Assembly (NCBI GenBank): GCA_001184205.1
Contig: LBMP01000001.1
Coordinates: 415,365-479,364 of the forward strand
Direction: 5' to 3'
Source of the DNA: Desulfocarbo indianensis
GTDB lineage: Bacteria; Desulfobacterota; Desulfarculia; Desulfarculales; Desulfarculaceae
DNA: 64,000 bases
A model generated the notes under the pieces. It searched no databases, was not told the origin of the DNA, and saw only the letters and a list, made by a program, of their open reading frames with translations. How positions within the stretch are numbered: the first letter of the stretch is position 1; the number at the start of each line of letters is the position of its first letter. This document shows positions 8,701 through 17,010 of this stretch, in pieces. Position numbers and translations under genes: made by a program.

Positions 8701-9273
8701 TCAGGGCCGCAGGTCCAAAGATAAGAACTCCTGGCCGCTTATGCCGAAGCGCCCCTCCAGATAGGCTCCCATGACGCCCAGGATCAGAAGGCCGGCCTTA
8801 TGGTCGTCGCCCAGGGGATGGCAAACCACATAAAGCTCGTCCTGGGCCAAATAAACCTTGCCCACCTCGGTGCGCCCGCTTTGCAGGGCCTGGCGGATCA
8901 CCTGGTAGTCAGAGTAGTTGCGGGCGGGTCCGGTTCCGGGCACGCCCTCGGGATGGCCGGGGGCTGGTTTGCGCTCAACGAAAGTAACACCCTTGTTGTT
9001 CAAGACCAGCACCCCGTTTTGCAGGGGGCGTCCATCCTGCGAGGCTTGGCGGTAATAATCCGCCAAGGCCTTTTGGGCAGCCTGGGGATCATCGTTTTGC
9101 AGGGGGGCCAGTAAAACCCCGCTCAGGGCGCGCAGTTGGGCGCGCAACTCCTGGGCCAAGGCCAGGGCCTTGGGTTTCTCTTGGGTTCCATCCTGTCCGC
9201 AGCCGGCGGCCCAGACAAGGGCCACGGCGGCCACCAGCAGCCAAGGCAGGCGTGGGAGCAAGGCGCGAACCAT
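8701..9273 (-). CDS. Lipoprotein heading the Mla operon, possible Cache-like sensor fold
   Basis: A 190-residue protein. The frame is open to 9600, but the ATG at 9273 lies 9 bases after AAAGGAG and begins a clean lipoprotein signal (MVRALLPRLPWLLVAAVALV then WAAGCGQ, Cys24). After a helical stretch the segment GVLVLNNKGVTFVERK ... ARNYSDYQVIRQALQSGR ... VGKVYLAQDELYVVCHPL has the strand-helix-strand pattern of a single Cache/PAS-like domain. No Mla component of this type is known to me. Its position as first gene, 16 bases before mlaE, suggests a partner in envelope lipid transport (inference). Confidence 0.65.
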   Translation of the reverse strand: MVRALLPRLPWLLVAAVALVWAAGCGQDGTQEKPKALALAQELRAQLRALSGVLLAPLQNDDPQAAQKALADYYRQASQDGRPLQNGVLVLNNKGVTFVERKPAPGHPEGVPGTGPARNYSDYQVIRQALQSGRTEVGKVYLAQDELYVVCHPLGDDHKAGLLILGVMGAYLEGRFGISGQEFLSLDLRP

Positions 9274-9382
9274 GAAAAAACGCTCCTTTAGGGGGGCGGC
9301 GAAACCTTGCCGCACTGCCAGACAGCATAAAGCACCTGGCCGCGAAAAGCCACCCCCGTAAGTTGTAGCGGACAAAAGGAAG

Positions 9383-9416
9383 GCCGCCCCCCGGCCGGGA
9401 AAAGCCGGGAGGCGGC
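9383..9416 (-). terminator. GC-rich hairpin in the Mla operon leader
   Basis: Arms 9383-9395 and 9404-9416 pair at 12 of 13 positions with an 8-base loop, and the minus-strand tail reads CTTCCTTTTG. It lies about 110 bases before the first start codon of the operon, so it could act as an attenuator; a plain terminator of some upstream transcript is the alternative. Confidence 0.4.
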
Positions 9417-9740
9417 AAGCAGGGAGGGTAAATAATAGAAGCCAGACCGGATATGCGCAGGGGACCGGCCTGACCCCCTGGTGGGGCGGATCCGCGGATG
9501 TCGCCTCCTTGGCCCGCCCCTTTACGAAAACTCGCACTCTTACAAAAAAGCAATTTAGATGCCAGAATGCCCCTAAACCGTGCGGGAAAATCCCTGCCAT
9601 AAAAATGTAAAGATTACAACATGTAATAAAAACAACTCAATAAGCGTTGGGGAGCGGATTGTTATTCGGGAAGAGGCAAGCGTCTTGCCGGGCATGACAA
9701 GGTCCTGCCAAGCGAGACTGCCGCGTCCCAAGACTCCCCC

Positions 9741-9759
9741 AAAAACCGCCCCAAGGCGG
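9741..9759 (-). terminator. Terminator after the DUF1848 gene
   Basis: Read on the minus strand: CCGCC, loop TTGG, GGCGG, then TTTTT. It lies 68 bases past the DUF1848 stop. Confidence 0.6.
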
Positions 9760-9826
9760 GCCAAGGCGGGGGGCCATGGGGGCGGACCGGGGCCATGCGC
9801 TATCTGAACACCGGCCAGCGCACTCG

Positions 9827-10741
9827 TCATGACGCGGCCGGCGGCCGGCCCGCCAGGCAGGGGCTCAAGGGATCGTACCGGGCCAGGTTCCTGGCCAGGG
9901 CGGCGGGGGCGGCGTTGGCATAGCAATAAAGGCAGCCGTGGGAGCAGGTGTTGTAAGCGCCGATATCCACCGAGGGGGCGCACCCGCAGGCCCCCCGCTG
10001 ATGCGGGTCCTTGCCGGGCGCCAGCTTCAGCCCGAAAAGATCGTTCAGCATGACCGGGTCCACGCAGGCGCTGGGGGCGACGCCCTGGGGGCGCAGGTCG
10101 CGTTCCTCGGCGCAGGCCGCTATCGCCAGGCCGTGCTCCCCAGCGATGCGGGCCAGCCCCGCGGCCAGGCCGCGCAGCTCCTCCTCGTGGCTTCCATCCT
10201 TGTAGTCCATAATCTCCAGGCCATGCTCCTGGGCGGCGCGGGCCAGGCGCGGTTTCAGCTTGGCGTACATTTGCAAAAAGCTTATCACCACCCGCCGGGC
10301 GCTGGAGCGTAACTCGCCGGCCAGGCGGGCGAAATTCTCCAGATGGTAGGAAGGCGGCGTGAGGTTGCTGATGATGATGGGGTCGTAGCGCCAGACCACC
10401 CGTTGCGGCCCCAGGCGGCGGGCCAGTTCCTGGAATGTCTCCAAACGCCGCTCCAACGGCGGCAGGCCGGGCTCCAGGAAATCCGGGTAAAGGTTGAGGG
10501 TGTGCAGGAAATAATAGGCAAAGCCCCGCTGATCCAGCTCCCCCAGGCAAGGCAAAAAAGGGGCGGGGTTCTTGGTCCAAAAGACCAGGGCCTCCACCTG
10601 GCGGGGGGCCAGGCTCACCCGCCTGCTCTGGCTGGAGTTGAAGGGATTGACCGCCAGGGCCCAACCTTCCCGCACCCGGTTCAGGAACCAGCCGCCGAAA
10701 AAGGCGGGCAGGTCGCTGCGGCGGCTCGCGCTGACTATCAA
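9827..10741 (-). CDS. DUF1848-family protein with radical-SAM-like C-terminal cysteine motif
   Basis: A 304-residue protein. The start is a TTG at 10741 five bases after GGGGGAGG, giving the family's standard N-terminus LIVSASRRSDLPAF; the frame is open much further upstream but that part lacks family similarity. Conserved blocks FWTKNPAPF, YYFLHTLN, VWRYDPIIIS, VISFLQMY and the C-terminal CGCAPSVDIGAYNTCSHGCLYCYAN are characteristic of DUF1848. The final CxxxCxxC cluster resembles a radical-SAM [4Fe-4S] site, moved to the C-terminus. The biochemical role is unknown. It is last in the minus-strand run from 14351. Confidence 0.85.
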   Translation of the reverse strand: MIVSASRRSDLPAFFGGWFLNRVREGWALAVNPFNSSQSRRVSLAPRQVEALVFWTKNPAPFLPCLGELDQRGFAYYFLHTLNLYPDFLEPGLPPLERRLETFQELARRLGPQRVVWRYDPIIISNLTPPSYHLENFARLAGELRSSARRVVISFLQMYAKLKPRLARAAQEHGLEIMDYKDGSHEEELRGLAAGLARIAGEHGLAIAACAEERDLRPQGVAPSACVDPVMLNDLFGLKLAPGKDPHQRGACGCAPSVDIGAYNTCSHGCLYCYANAAPAALARNLARYDPLSPCLAGRPPAAS

Positions 10742-10763
10742 ACAAGCCTCCCCCTGGGGAGCC

Positions 10764-11195
10764 CTATTCCAGCCACTCCCGGCGTTGAGCCCGGGAGCGT
10801 CCCGGCGCGTCCCCCGGCGGGCGGGGCTCCCCGGCCCTTGGCTCCCCGCGCCCGGCCCGCGAGGCGGGCTTCCTTGGCGCGCTCTTTTTGGGCGGCGCGC
10901 CGAACTCCATATCAGGTTCATCCAGCCAGACGTTGATGCCCTGCTTGGCGCTTTGGGCGAGGCTCAGATAGCGGCAAAGGTGGACCAGCCACAAGAGAAG
11001 CAGACCGGCCACCGGCCAGGGCGACCAAACGCTATCCCGGAGAAAAGCCACGTTGAAGCCTATGCAGAAAAGAGCCATGAGCAGGGACAGCACGCCGTGC
11101 TGTATCAGGCGCAGTCTTGAATTATGGGCGGCCAGCCGGCGCTCCAGCCTGGCCTGAGCCTGGGAGAGCCGGGGCGGCGGTACCTGGGCAGGCAT
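10764..11195 (-). CDS. Two-TM-segment protein, function unknown
   Basis: A 143-residue protein starting at the ATG at 11195, seven bases after GGGAGGG; a TTG at 11231 is a weaker choice. Two membrane helices (HGVLSLLMALFCIGFNVAFL and WPVAGLLLLWLVHLCRYL) form a short hairpin near residues 33-80, resembling 2TM-domain proteins, followed by a Pro/Arg-rich disordered tail with low complexity. Function is unknown. It ends 22 bases before the DUF1848 start. Confidence 0.6.
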   Translation of the reverse strand: MPAQVPPPRLSQAQARLERRLAAHNSRLRLIQHGVLSLLMALFCIGFNVAFLRDSVWSPWPVAGLLLLWLVHLCRYLSLAQSAKQGINVWLDEPDMEFGAPPKKSAPRKPASRAGRGEPRAGEPRPPGDAPGRSRAQRREWLE

Positions 11196-11298
11196 GCGAC
11201 ACCCTCCCGTCAGAGGCGAACGGGACCTCAATCAATTGCTTATAGATTCAATATACGCGATCTTGCCGACGCTGTAATAAAATTCGACCTCCGCGCGC

Positions 11299-11766
11299 CT
11301 AGCCGTCGGCCCGGGACCAATCCCAGGGAAGGTGATTCTCATGGGGGTCCAGGCGGTATTCGTCGGGCTCGGCGTGGTTGTAGGGCCTGGTCACGGTGTT
11401 TACGATGAGCGCCTCCTCGCTGCTCACGCATTTCCAGCCGTGGTAGACCAGGGGCGGAATCTGCACCAGCAAGGGCCGGTGCACCCCCAGGTAGAATTCG
11501 TTGGCCAGGCCGAAGGTGGGCGAATCCTTGCGGTCGTCGTAAAGGCCCAGGCGGATCATGCCGGCCACGCAGACCACGTTGTCGGTTTGCAGCTTGTGCA
11601 AGTGCCAGGCCTTGACCACCCCCGGCAGGGTGGTGGTGAGATACACTTGGCCGAAGCCCGCGAAGATGTCGTCGTCCTCGCGCAATATCTCCATGAGCCG
11701 GCCCCGCTGATCGGGAATGACCTTCAGCTCTTTGGTCCGCACGCCGTTGATGAAATCCACGCTCAT
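11299..11766 (-). CDS. dTDP-4-dehydrorhamnose 3,5-epimerase-like cupin protein
   Basis: A 155-residue RmlC-like protein (MSVDFINGVRTKELKVIPDQ). Family landmarks are RGRLMEILRED, GQVYLTTTLPGVVKAWHLH with the catalytic-type His, LGLYDDR, and PPLVYHGWK. It is shorter than typical RfbC (about 180) and belongs to the sugar-epimerase-like group that acts on nucleotide sugars for surface polysaccharides. GGAGG is only one base from the ATG at 11766 but seven from the GTG at 11760, so the true start may be that GTG. No other rhamnose genes are nearby, so substrate is uncertain. Confidence 0.8.
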   Translation of the reverse strand: MSVDFINGVRTKELKVIPDQRGRLMEILREDDDIFAGFGQVYLTTTLPGVVKAWHLHKLQTDNVVCVAGMIRLGLYDDRKDSPTFGLANEFYLGVHRPLLVQIPPLVYHGWKCVSSEEALIVNTVTRPYNHAEPDEYRLDPHENHLPWDWSRADG

Positions 11767-11805
11767 ACCTCCGCCGGTCCCGGCCGTTAGCGCCACCGGC
11801 TCAAC

Positions 11806-12582
11806 TTAGCATGAAGCCCCCCGGGAAGCCAGCCCCAGGCGGCCCAGTTCGCGCTCCCGCAGGCGGCCCGCGGCCAGCTCCAGAAGCGGCCGCAGGTTGA
11901 TCACGTCATATGCGTTGTATTCCAGCAAGATATCCAGCGCACCCCCATCGCCGGCCAGATGATCGCGCCACAAGGTCACCGCGTCCTGGCCGCTCAGCTC
12001 GCGCACGCTCTCGGGCCTGGCTATCTCCAACTGGCGTTCGATGCGCTTGAGCCCGCCGGTGTAGCCCAGGCGCTTGAGCGCCCAGCGCAGGTCTATGTGC
12101 GCCGGCGGCAGGTACAGGTTGGCGAAAACGCCGCGCAGCACCGGCAGGTCGAAGCTGCCGCCGGCAAAGGTGCACACGATGTCCCGGCCGCGCATGGCGT
12201 GGTCCAGCTCGTGCAGGTTGCGGCCGGCCACGTACTGCTCCACCTTTTGGCCGTCAAAGAGCCCCACCACGGTGACGCCGCCCCATTCCCCGGGGTCGCC
12301 GCCGGTTTCGATGTCCAGATAGACCACCCGTTCATAGGCCGGGTAGAAACGCCAGTGCTCGGAGGCCGGCAGCAGGGCGGCCAGCTCGGCCAGGCCGCCG
12401 GGCCGCTCCAGGGCCGCCAGGGAGGCCTCCACCACCGGCCGGCCCAGGTTGAACACCTGCCGCGGCAGGAGCTCCTCGCCGCGCTCCAGGAAATCGCGCC
12501 AATGGGTGACGCCGGCCCGCCAGATGGCGCGCTCGCGCTTGGGTCCCACGCCGGGGATATGAAGGAAGGTCCGCTCCAGCAT
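11806..12582 (-). CDS. YprB-type ribonuclease H-like (DEDD exonuclease) protein
   Basis: A 258-residue protein. Residues 1-60 contain a helix-hairpin-helix-like segment (FLHIPGVGPKRERAIWRAGV). Residues about 85-235 are an RNase H-like 3'-5' exonuclease domain: YLDIETGG (first DxE), TFAGGSFDLPVL (second Asp region), and YNAYDVINLRPL (last Asp). This matches the RNase_H_2/YprB family of predicted nucleases. Substrate unknown. It lies between the MFS gene and the epimerase gene in the same direction with a 39-base gap downstream. Confidence 0.85.
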   Translation of the reverse strand: MLERTFLHIPGVGPKRERAIWRAGVTHWRDFLERGEELLPRQVFNLGRPVVEASLAALERPGGLAELAALLPASEHWRFYPAYERVVYLDIETGGDPGEWGGVTVVGLFDGQKVEQYVAGRNLHELDHAMRGRDIVCTFAGGSFDLPVLRGVFANLYLPPAHIDLRWALKRLGYTGGLKRIERQLEIARPESVRELSGQDAVTLWRDHLAGDGGALDILLEYNAYDVINLRPLLELAAGRLRERELGRLGLASRGASC

Positions 12583-12648
12583 GGGGGTATTATATGCCCC
12601 CGCCGGAGACCGGCGCCAGCCAAGCCCGGGCCGCCGGGGCTGCGCCTT

Positions 12649-13863
12649 TCAAACCTCGGGCCGCACCTGGCGGGCCAGGACGCCCGCGGCCAGGGCCAGG
12701 CAGCCGAGCAGGGAAAACACCAGGAGATAATTGCCCGCGGTATGGTCCAGCAGCCAGCCGCCCAGGGCGGGGCCCAAGAAGCCGGACAGCAAGCCATAGG
12801 CGGTGAAGACCAGGCCGAACACCTCGCCGAAGTGCAGGGGGCCGAAACAATCCACCGCCAGGGGGGCCGACACCGCGAACAAGGTGCCGAAGGCGAAACC
12901 CACCACCCCGGCCGCCAAAGCCGCGCTCCCCAGGCCGCCGCACCAGGGCAGGGCCAGATAGGCCGCCCCCGCCGCCCAAAAGGTCCAGCTCATGGCCACG
13001 GTGCGCTCGATCTTGTCGGAAAGCCAGCCCATGAGCAGGCGGCTGCCGCTGGAGCCCAGGTTGAACACCGCCAGGATGATGACCGCCCGCTCCAAATCCA
13101 GGCCCAGGTTCTGGCCGTAGCCCGTGGCCAGGGTCACCATGGCGATGCCCGCCGCGCCCATGCAGGCGGTCATGCCCCAGAAGAACCAAAAGCCGCGGGT
13201 GGCCAGGGCTTGCCGGGAAGTCAATGATTTGGGGAGCGCCGCGCCGCCCGGCGGCTGGGGCGGAGTCACGCCCCGGTGTTGGGGAAGATCGCTGAAACGC
13301 GCGCCGATCACGGTGAACAGAAGATTGGCCACGGCGATGAAAAGGCAGGTGTCCTCATAGCCGCGGCTGGTCAGGAGCCAGGCGAACACCGGGCTCATCA
13401 GCGCGGCGCCGCCGCCGAAGACCAGGTTCACCGTGCCGGCCACCAATCCCCGCCGCGCCGGGAACCATTGCTGCACCGTGGTGAGGGCGGCGATGTAGAT
13501 GCAGCATTGGGAAGCGCCCATGAGGAAGGCCCAGGCGTAGACCCAGGCCATGCCGGGGGCCCAGGCGGCCAAAAGCATGTCCGCCGTGCCCACCAAACCG
13601 CCCAGGGTCATGAGCCGGCGCACGCCCCAGCGCATCTGCAGGCGGCCGGCCAGGAACATGAAGGAGCCCACCGCCGCCAGCAGAAAAAACATGGTGGTGC
13701 CCACCGCGCCGCGCCCCACCCCGAAGGTTTGCTGCCAATGGGAAGCCATCACGCCGGGAAAACCGAAGGCCAGGGTCCCCGGCCAGAATATGGCCAGGCA
13801 GGAGCCCCACAGCGCCCCAAAGCCGGTGGGCTGCGCGCGCGGCCCTTGGCCGGCGGCGCTCAT
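12649..13863 (-). CDS. MFS transporter, oxalate/formate antiporter-like family
   Basis: A 404-residue protein with twelve predicted membrane helices. The ATG at 13863 overlaps the Nudix gene stop in an ATGA, so the start is fixed and translation coupled; the longer frame is read out of the Nudix gene. Motifs include the loop 2-3 signature region GRLQMRWGVRRLMTLGG, the repeat in the second half (SDKIERTVAMSW), and PARRGLVAGTV, as in the OFA branch that exchanges small monocarboxylates. The substrate cannot be set from sequence alone. Confidence 0.88.
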   Translation of the reverse strand: MSAAGQGPRAQPTGFGALWGSCLAIFWPGTLAFGFPGVMASHWQQTFGVGRGAVGTTMFFLLAAVGSFMFLAGRLQMRWGVRRLMTLGGLVGTADMLLAAWAPGMAWVYAWAFLMGASQCCIYIAALTTVQQWFPARRGLVAGTVNLVFGGGAALMSPVFAWLLTSRGYEDTCLFIAVANLLFTVIGARFSDLPQHRGVTPPQPPGGAALPKSLTSRQALATRGFWFFWGMTACMGAAGIAMVTLATGYGQNLGLDLERAVIILAVFNLGSSGSRLLMGWLSDKIERTVAMSWTFWAAGAAYLALPWCGGLGSAALAAGVVGFAFGTLFAVSAPLAVDCFGPLHFGEVFGLVFTAYGLLSGFLGPALGGWLLDHTAGNYLLVFSLLGCLALAAGVLARQVRPEV

Positions 13864-14351
13864 GGGCGCTCTCCCCGCGCGGCCAGCCAATCGGCCACCG
13901 CCTGGCCGGTGGCTCCGGGCCAGGGCTTGAGTCTTTCGGTGGGCACCCGCTTGTAGGCGCGCAGCTCCTCGCCCACCACTATCTCGCCCTGGGCCACGAG
14001 GTGGTAGGCGATTATCACCTGGTTGGCCCTGAAAAACGAATACGCGCCGATGAGGCTTTTGATTTCGCCCTTGAGCCCCAGCTCCTCCTCCAGCTCCCGC
14101 AGCATGCCCTCTTCCGGGGTCTCGCCGCTTTCCAGAAAGCCGGTGACCAGGCCCCACCAATCGGCGGGCCATTCCAGGTTCTGGATCAGGATCACGTCCG
14201 GGCCGTGCTCCACCAGGCCGGCCACCACCGGGGCGGGATTCAGCCAAAACACGTAGCCGCAGGCCGCAGCGGGGCAGGCCCGGCGCTCGCGGCCGCCTAT
14301 CTCGCGGGTCTCCAGGGGCCCGCCGCACTTTGGGCAATATTGCAGTTCCAT
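13860..14351 (-). CDS. Nudix hydrolase with N-terminal zinc ribbon
   Basis: A 163-residue protein starting at ATG 14351. Residues 5-30 form a zinc ribbon (CPKCGG ... CPAAACGY). The Nudix box runs GFLESGETPEEGMLREL then EEELGL near residues 66-88 and is complete (Gx5Ex7REUxEExGU). Proteins of this layout resemble NudC-like NAD or nucleotide-sugar pyrophosphatases; the exact substrate is open. It diverges from corA and overlaps the MFS gene by four bases. Confidence 0.88.
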   Translation of the reverse strand: MELQYCPKCGGPLETREIGGRERRACPAAACGYVFWLNPAPVVAGLVEHGPDVILIQNLEWPADWWGLVTGFLESGETPEEGMLRELEEELGLKGEIKSLIGAYSFFRANQVIIAYHLVAQGEIVVGEELRAYKRVPTERLKPWPGATGQAVADWLAARGERP

Positions 14352-14469
14352 GGCGCAAGAGCATAATACTTGGGGACTCCCCGCGCCAATCCAAATTATG
14401 GACGCAAAAGTGTTTTCACTTTTGCGCCGTATGGCCGAAAATGAGGGGCAGCCGAGAGGAGGCGGAAAA

Positions 14470-15528
<1,059 letters not shown>

Positions 15529-15628
15529 GGCCGGCTTTGACCAGGGGGATTGTGTGCTATCATGCAAACTGCCGGCCGCGCCGCTAACCGGCGGGGCCGG
15601 CGGGCTTTCCACCCAACCTGGAGCGATC

Positions 15629-16171
15629 ATGAAAAAACTATCGGTTAGGCGCCCGGCCCGGCCGGGCGGGGCCTTTGGCAAAATCGCCATGGCCGCAGCG
15701 CTGGCGGTTTTCCTGGCGGCCCTATGGGGAGCGGCGCAGCCCGCCGCCAGCGCCTGGGCGGCCGCCAAGAGCCCCATGGAGGAGCCGCAGGCCTACCAGA
15801 TAAAGCTGGAAAAGGACCCCAAGGGCAAAGGCAAGGCGGCCTTCGTGAAAGGCATTGCCCAGGTCCAGCCTTCCACTCTCAAGGTGAGCAATCTCTGGAT
15901 CACCCAGCCGCTCAAGCTGGTGGTGGTATCCGAGGACAAGGCCAAGGACGTGCGGGTGGAGCTGCGCCGCTATCATTGGGAAAGCCCCATGCAGACCTGC
16001 TCCACCGGGGCCCAGGGCGACTGCCGCTTCTCCCTCCGCATGCAGGGCGATCTCTACATCAGCCTGGTGTCCCCCCAAGGACCGGCCCCGGTTTTCATCG
16101 GGGTGCAGGTGGGCGAGGAAGACCAGCCCCAAATGAAACCGGTCTTGGTTCCCAAGGGAGGCAAGCCATGA
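15629..16171 (+). CDS. Secreted protein of unknown function, first of a pair
   Basis: A 180-residue protein starting at ATG 15629 (GGAG seven bases upstream). It has a long Arg-rich signal peptide ending near AASAWAAA. The mature part is strand-rich (YQIKLEKDPKGKGKAAFVKG, LKLVVVSEDKAKDVRVELRR, LYISLVSPQGPAPVFIGVQV) and contains a Cys pair (QTCSTGAQGDCRF) that could form a disulfide. No family recognised. It overlaps the next gene by four bases (ATGA), so the two products probably work together in the envelope. Confidence 0.65.
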   Translation: MKKLSVRRPARPGGAFGKIAMAAALAVFLAALWGAAQPAASAWAAAKSPMEEPQAYQIKLEKDPKGKGKAAFVKGIAQVQPSTLKVSNLWITQPLKLVVVSEDKAKDVRVELRRYHWESPMQTCSTGAQGDCRFSLRMQGDLYISLVSPQGPAPVFIGVQVGEEDQPQMKPVLVPKGGKP

Positions 16172-16794
16172 ACACCATCAAGCTGCATAAGCGCCTGCTG
16201 GCGGTCGCTTTGGTTTTGATCCTGGCCTGCCTTCTGGGCCGGGCTCCCGCCGCCAGGGCCTACGAGCCGGGCACCGGCGCGAGCGACGCGGGCAAGATAA
16301 TGGACATGTACAACAAATGGAAAGAGATGGAAGACAAGGCCATCCCTCCGGGAGGCGGCGGCTCGGGGCCGGATTATAACCCCCCCGGCATGCCCGAGGT
16401 GCCCACCGGCTGCGCCCAGGACCAGGGCTGCTGGCAATGCTATGAACAGGCCAACAAAAAGATCGAGCGGCTCCGGATCAATTTTGAAAAGCTGCGCATC
16501 CTGTACAAGGAAACCGACGACTACACCAAGGCGGCCATGTCCTTCGGCGACAGCGTGGCCGGGGCCAGCAACCTGGGCGGCATCGAATGGACGGCCCAGA
16601 GGTTGAAGATTCTGAAGTCATTCAAAAACTTCGAGGCGGCCTACCGCAAGAAATACAACCAATTGGTCGGCGAACTCAAAACGGCCTTGCAGGAAGTGGC
16701 CGCCTGCGAAAAGAAATACTTCGGCGAGAACGACTGGTACGCCCGCTACGGCTTCATGTTCCACTCCTTCATAGCGCTGCATTACCAAAGATAA
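16168..16794 (+). CDS. Secreted helical protein of unknown function, second of a pair
   Basis: A 208-residue protein with a signal peptide (cleavage near RAPAARAYEP). A Gly/Pro-rich segment (residues 55-75) precedes CAQDQGCWQCYEQANKK, a tight Cys cluster, then a long helical region to the C-terminus with one more Cys (VAACEKKYFGE). It is translationally coupled to the upstream secreted protein. No family recognised; an envelope or adhesin-assembly role with the converging VWA protein is only a guess. Confidence 0.65.
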   Translation: MNTIKLHKRLLAVALVLILACLLGRAPAARAYEPGTGASDAGKIMDMYNKWKEMEDKAIPPGGGGSGPDYNPPGMPEVPTGCAQDQGCWQCYEQANKKIERLRINFEKLRILYKETDDYTKAAMSFGDSVAGASNLGGIEWTAQRLKILKSFKNFEAAYRKKYNQLVGELKTALQEVAACEKKYFGENDWYARYGFMFHSFIALHYQR

Positions 16795-16799
16795 ATAAT

Positions 16800-17008
16800 G
16801 GCGGGGCCGCTCAACGCGGCCCCGCCAGGCTGCTGATAAAGCCCCATCTGCGTCGTTGCTGCGGAAAAGGCTGAAACTCACGTAGGTCCGACTACGCTTG
16901 GTTCCAGCCTTTTCCTCGCGCCTAGCATCCGGGGCTTTCTGAGCAGCCTGGTCAGCTTGGCCTTGTCATCAAGCTGGCGGGGCCGCGATAAGCGGCCCCG
17001 CCTTTTTT
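16800..17008. repeat. REP-like large palindrome flanked by two copies of a GC hairpin
   Basis: Hairpin A (16800-16826) and hairpin B (16976-17002) have identical 11-bp arms (GGCGGGGCCGC) but different loops (TCAAC and GATAA). Between them, 16827-16949 is a nested imperfect palindrome of 123 bases: AGGCTGCT/AGCAGCCT outermost, AAAGCCCC/GGGGCTTT, GAAAAGGCTG/CAGCCTTTTC, and CGTAG/CTACG at the centre. Only hairpin B has a T-run (17003-17008). The layout suggests insertion of a palindromic element into a terminator with duplication of the hairpin. Confidence 0.75.
16976..17008 (+). terminator. Terminator of the secreted-protein pair
   Basis: 11-bp perfect stem, 5-base loop, then six T on the plus strand. 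It stops three bases short of the stop codon of the converging VWA gene. Confidence 0.8.
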
Positions 17009-17010
17009 AC

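Larger units (their letters stand above)
9274..9826. other. Gene-free leader region upstream of the Mla operon
   Basis: No gene is supported in these 553 bases although frames are open on both strands. It contains the DUF1848 terminator at 9741-9759, an AT-rich stretch at 9540-9660 that may carry the operon promoter, a palindrome ATCCGCGGAT near 9490, and a terminator-like hairpin at 9383-9416 that lies inside the presumed 5' leader. Confidence 0.5.
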
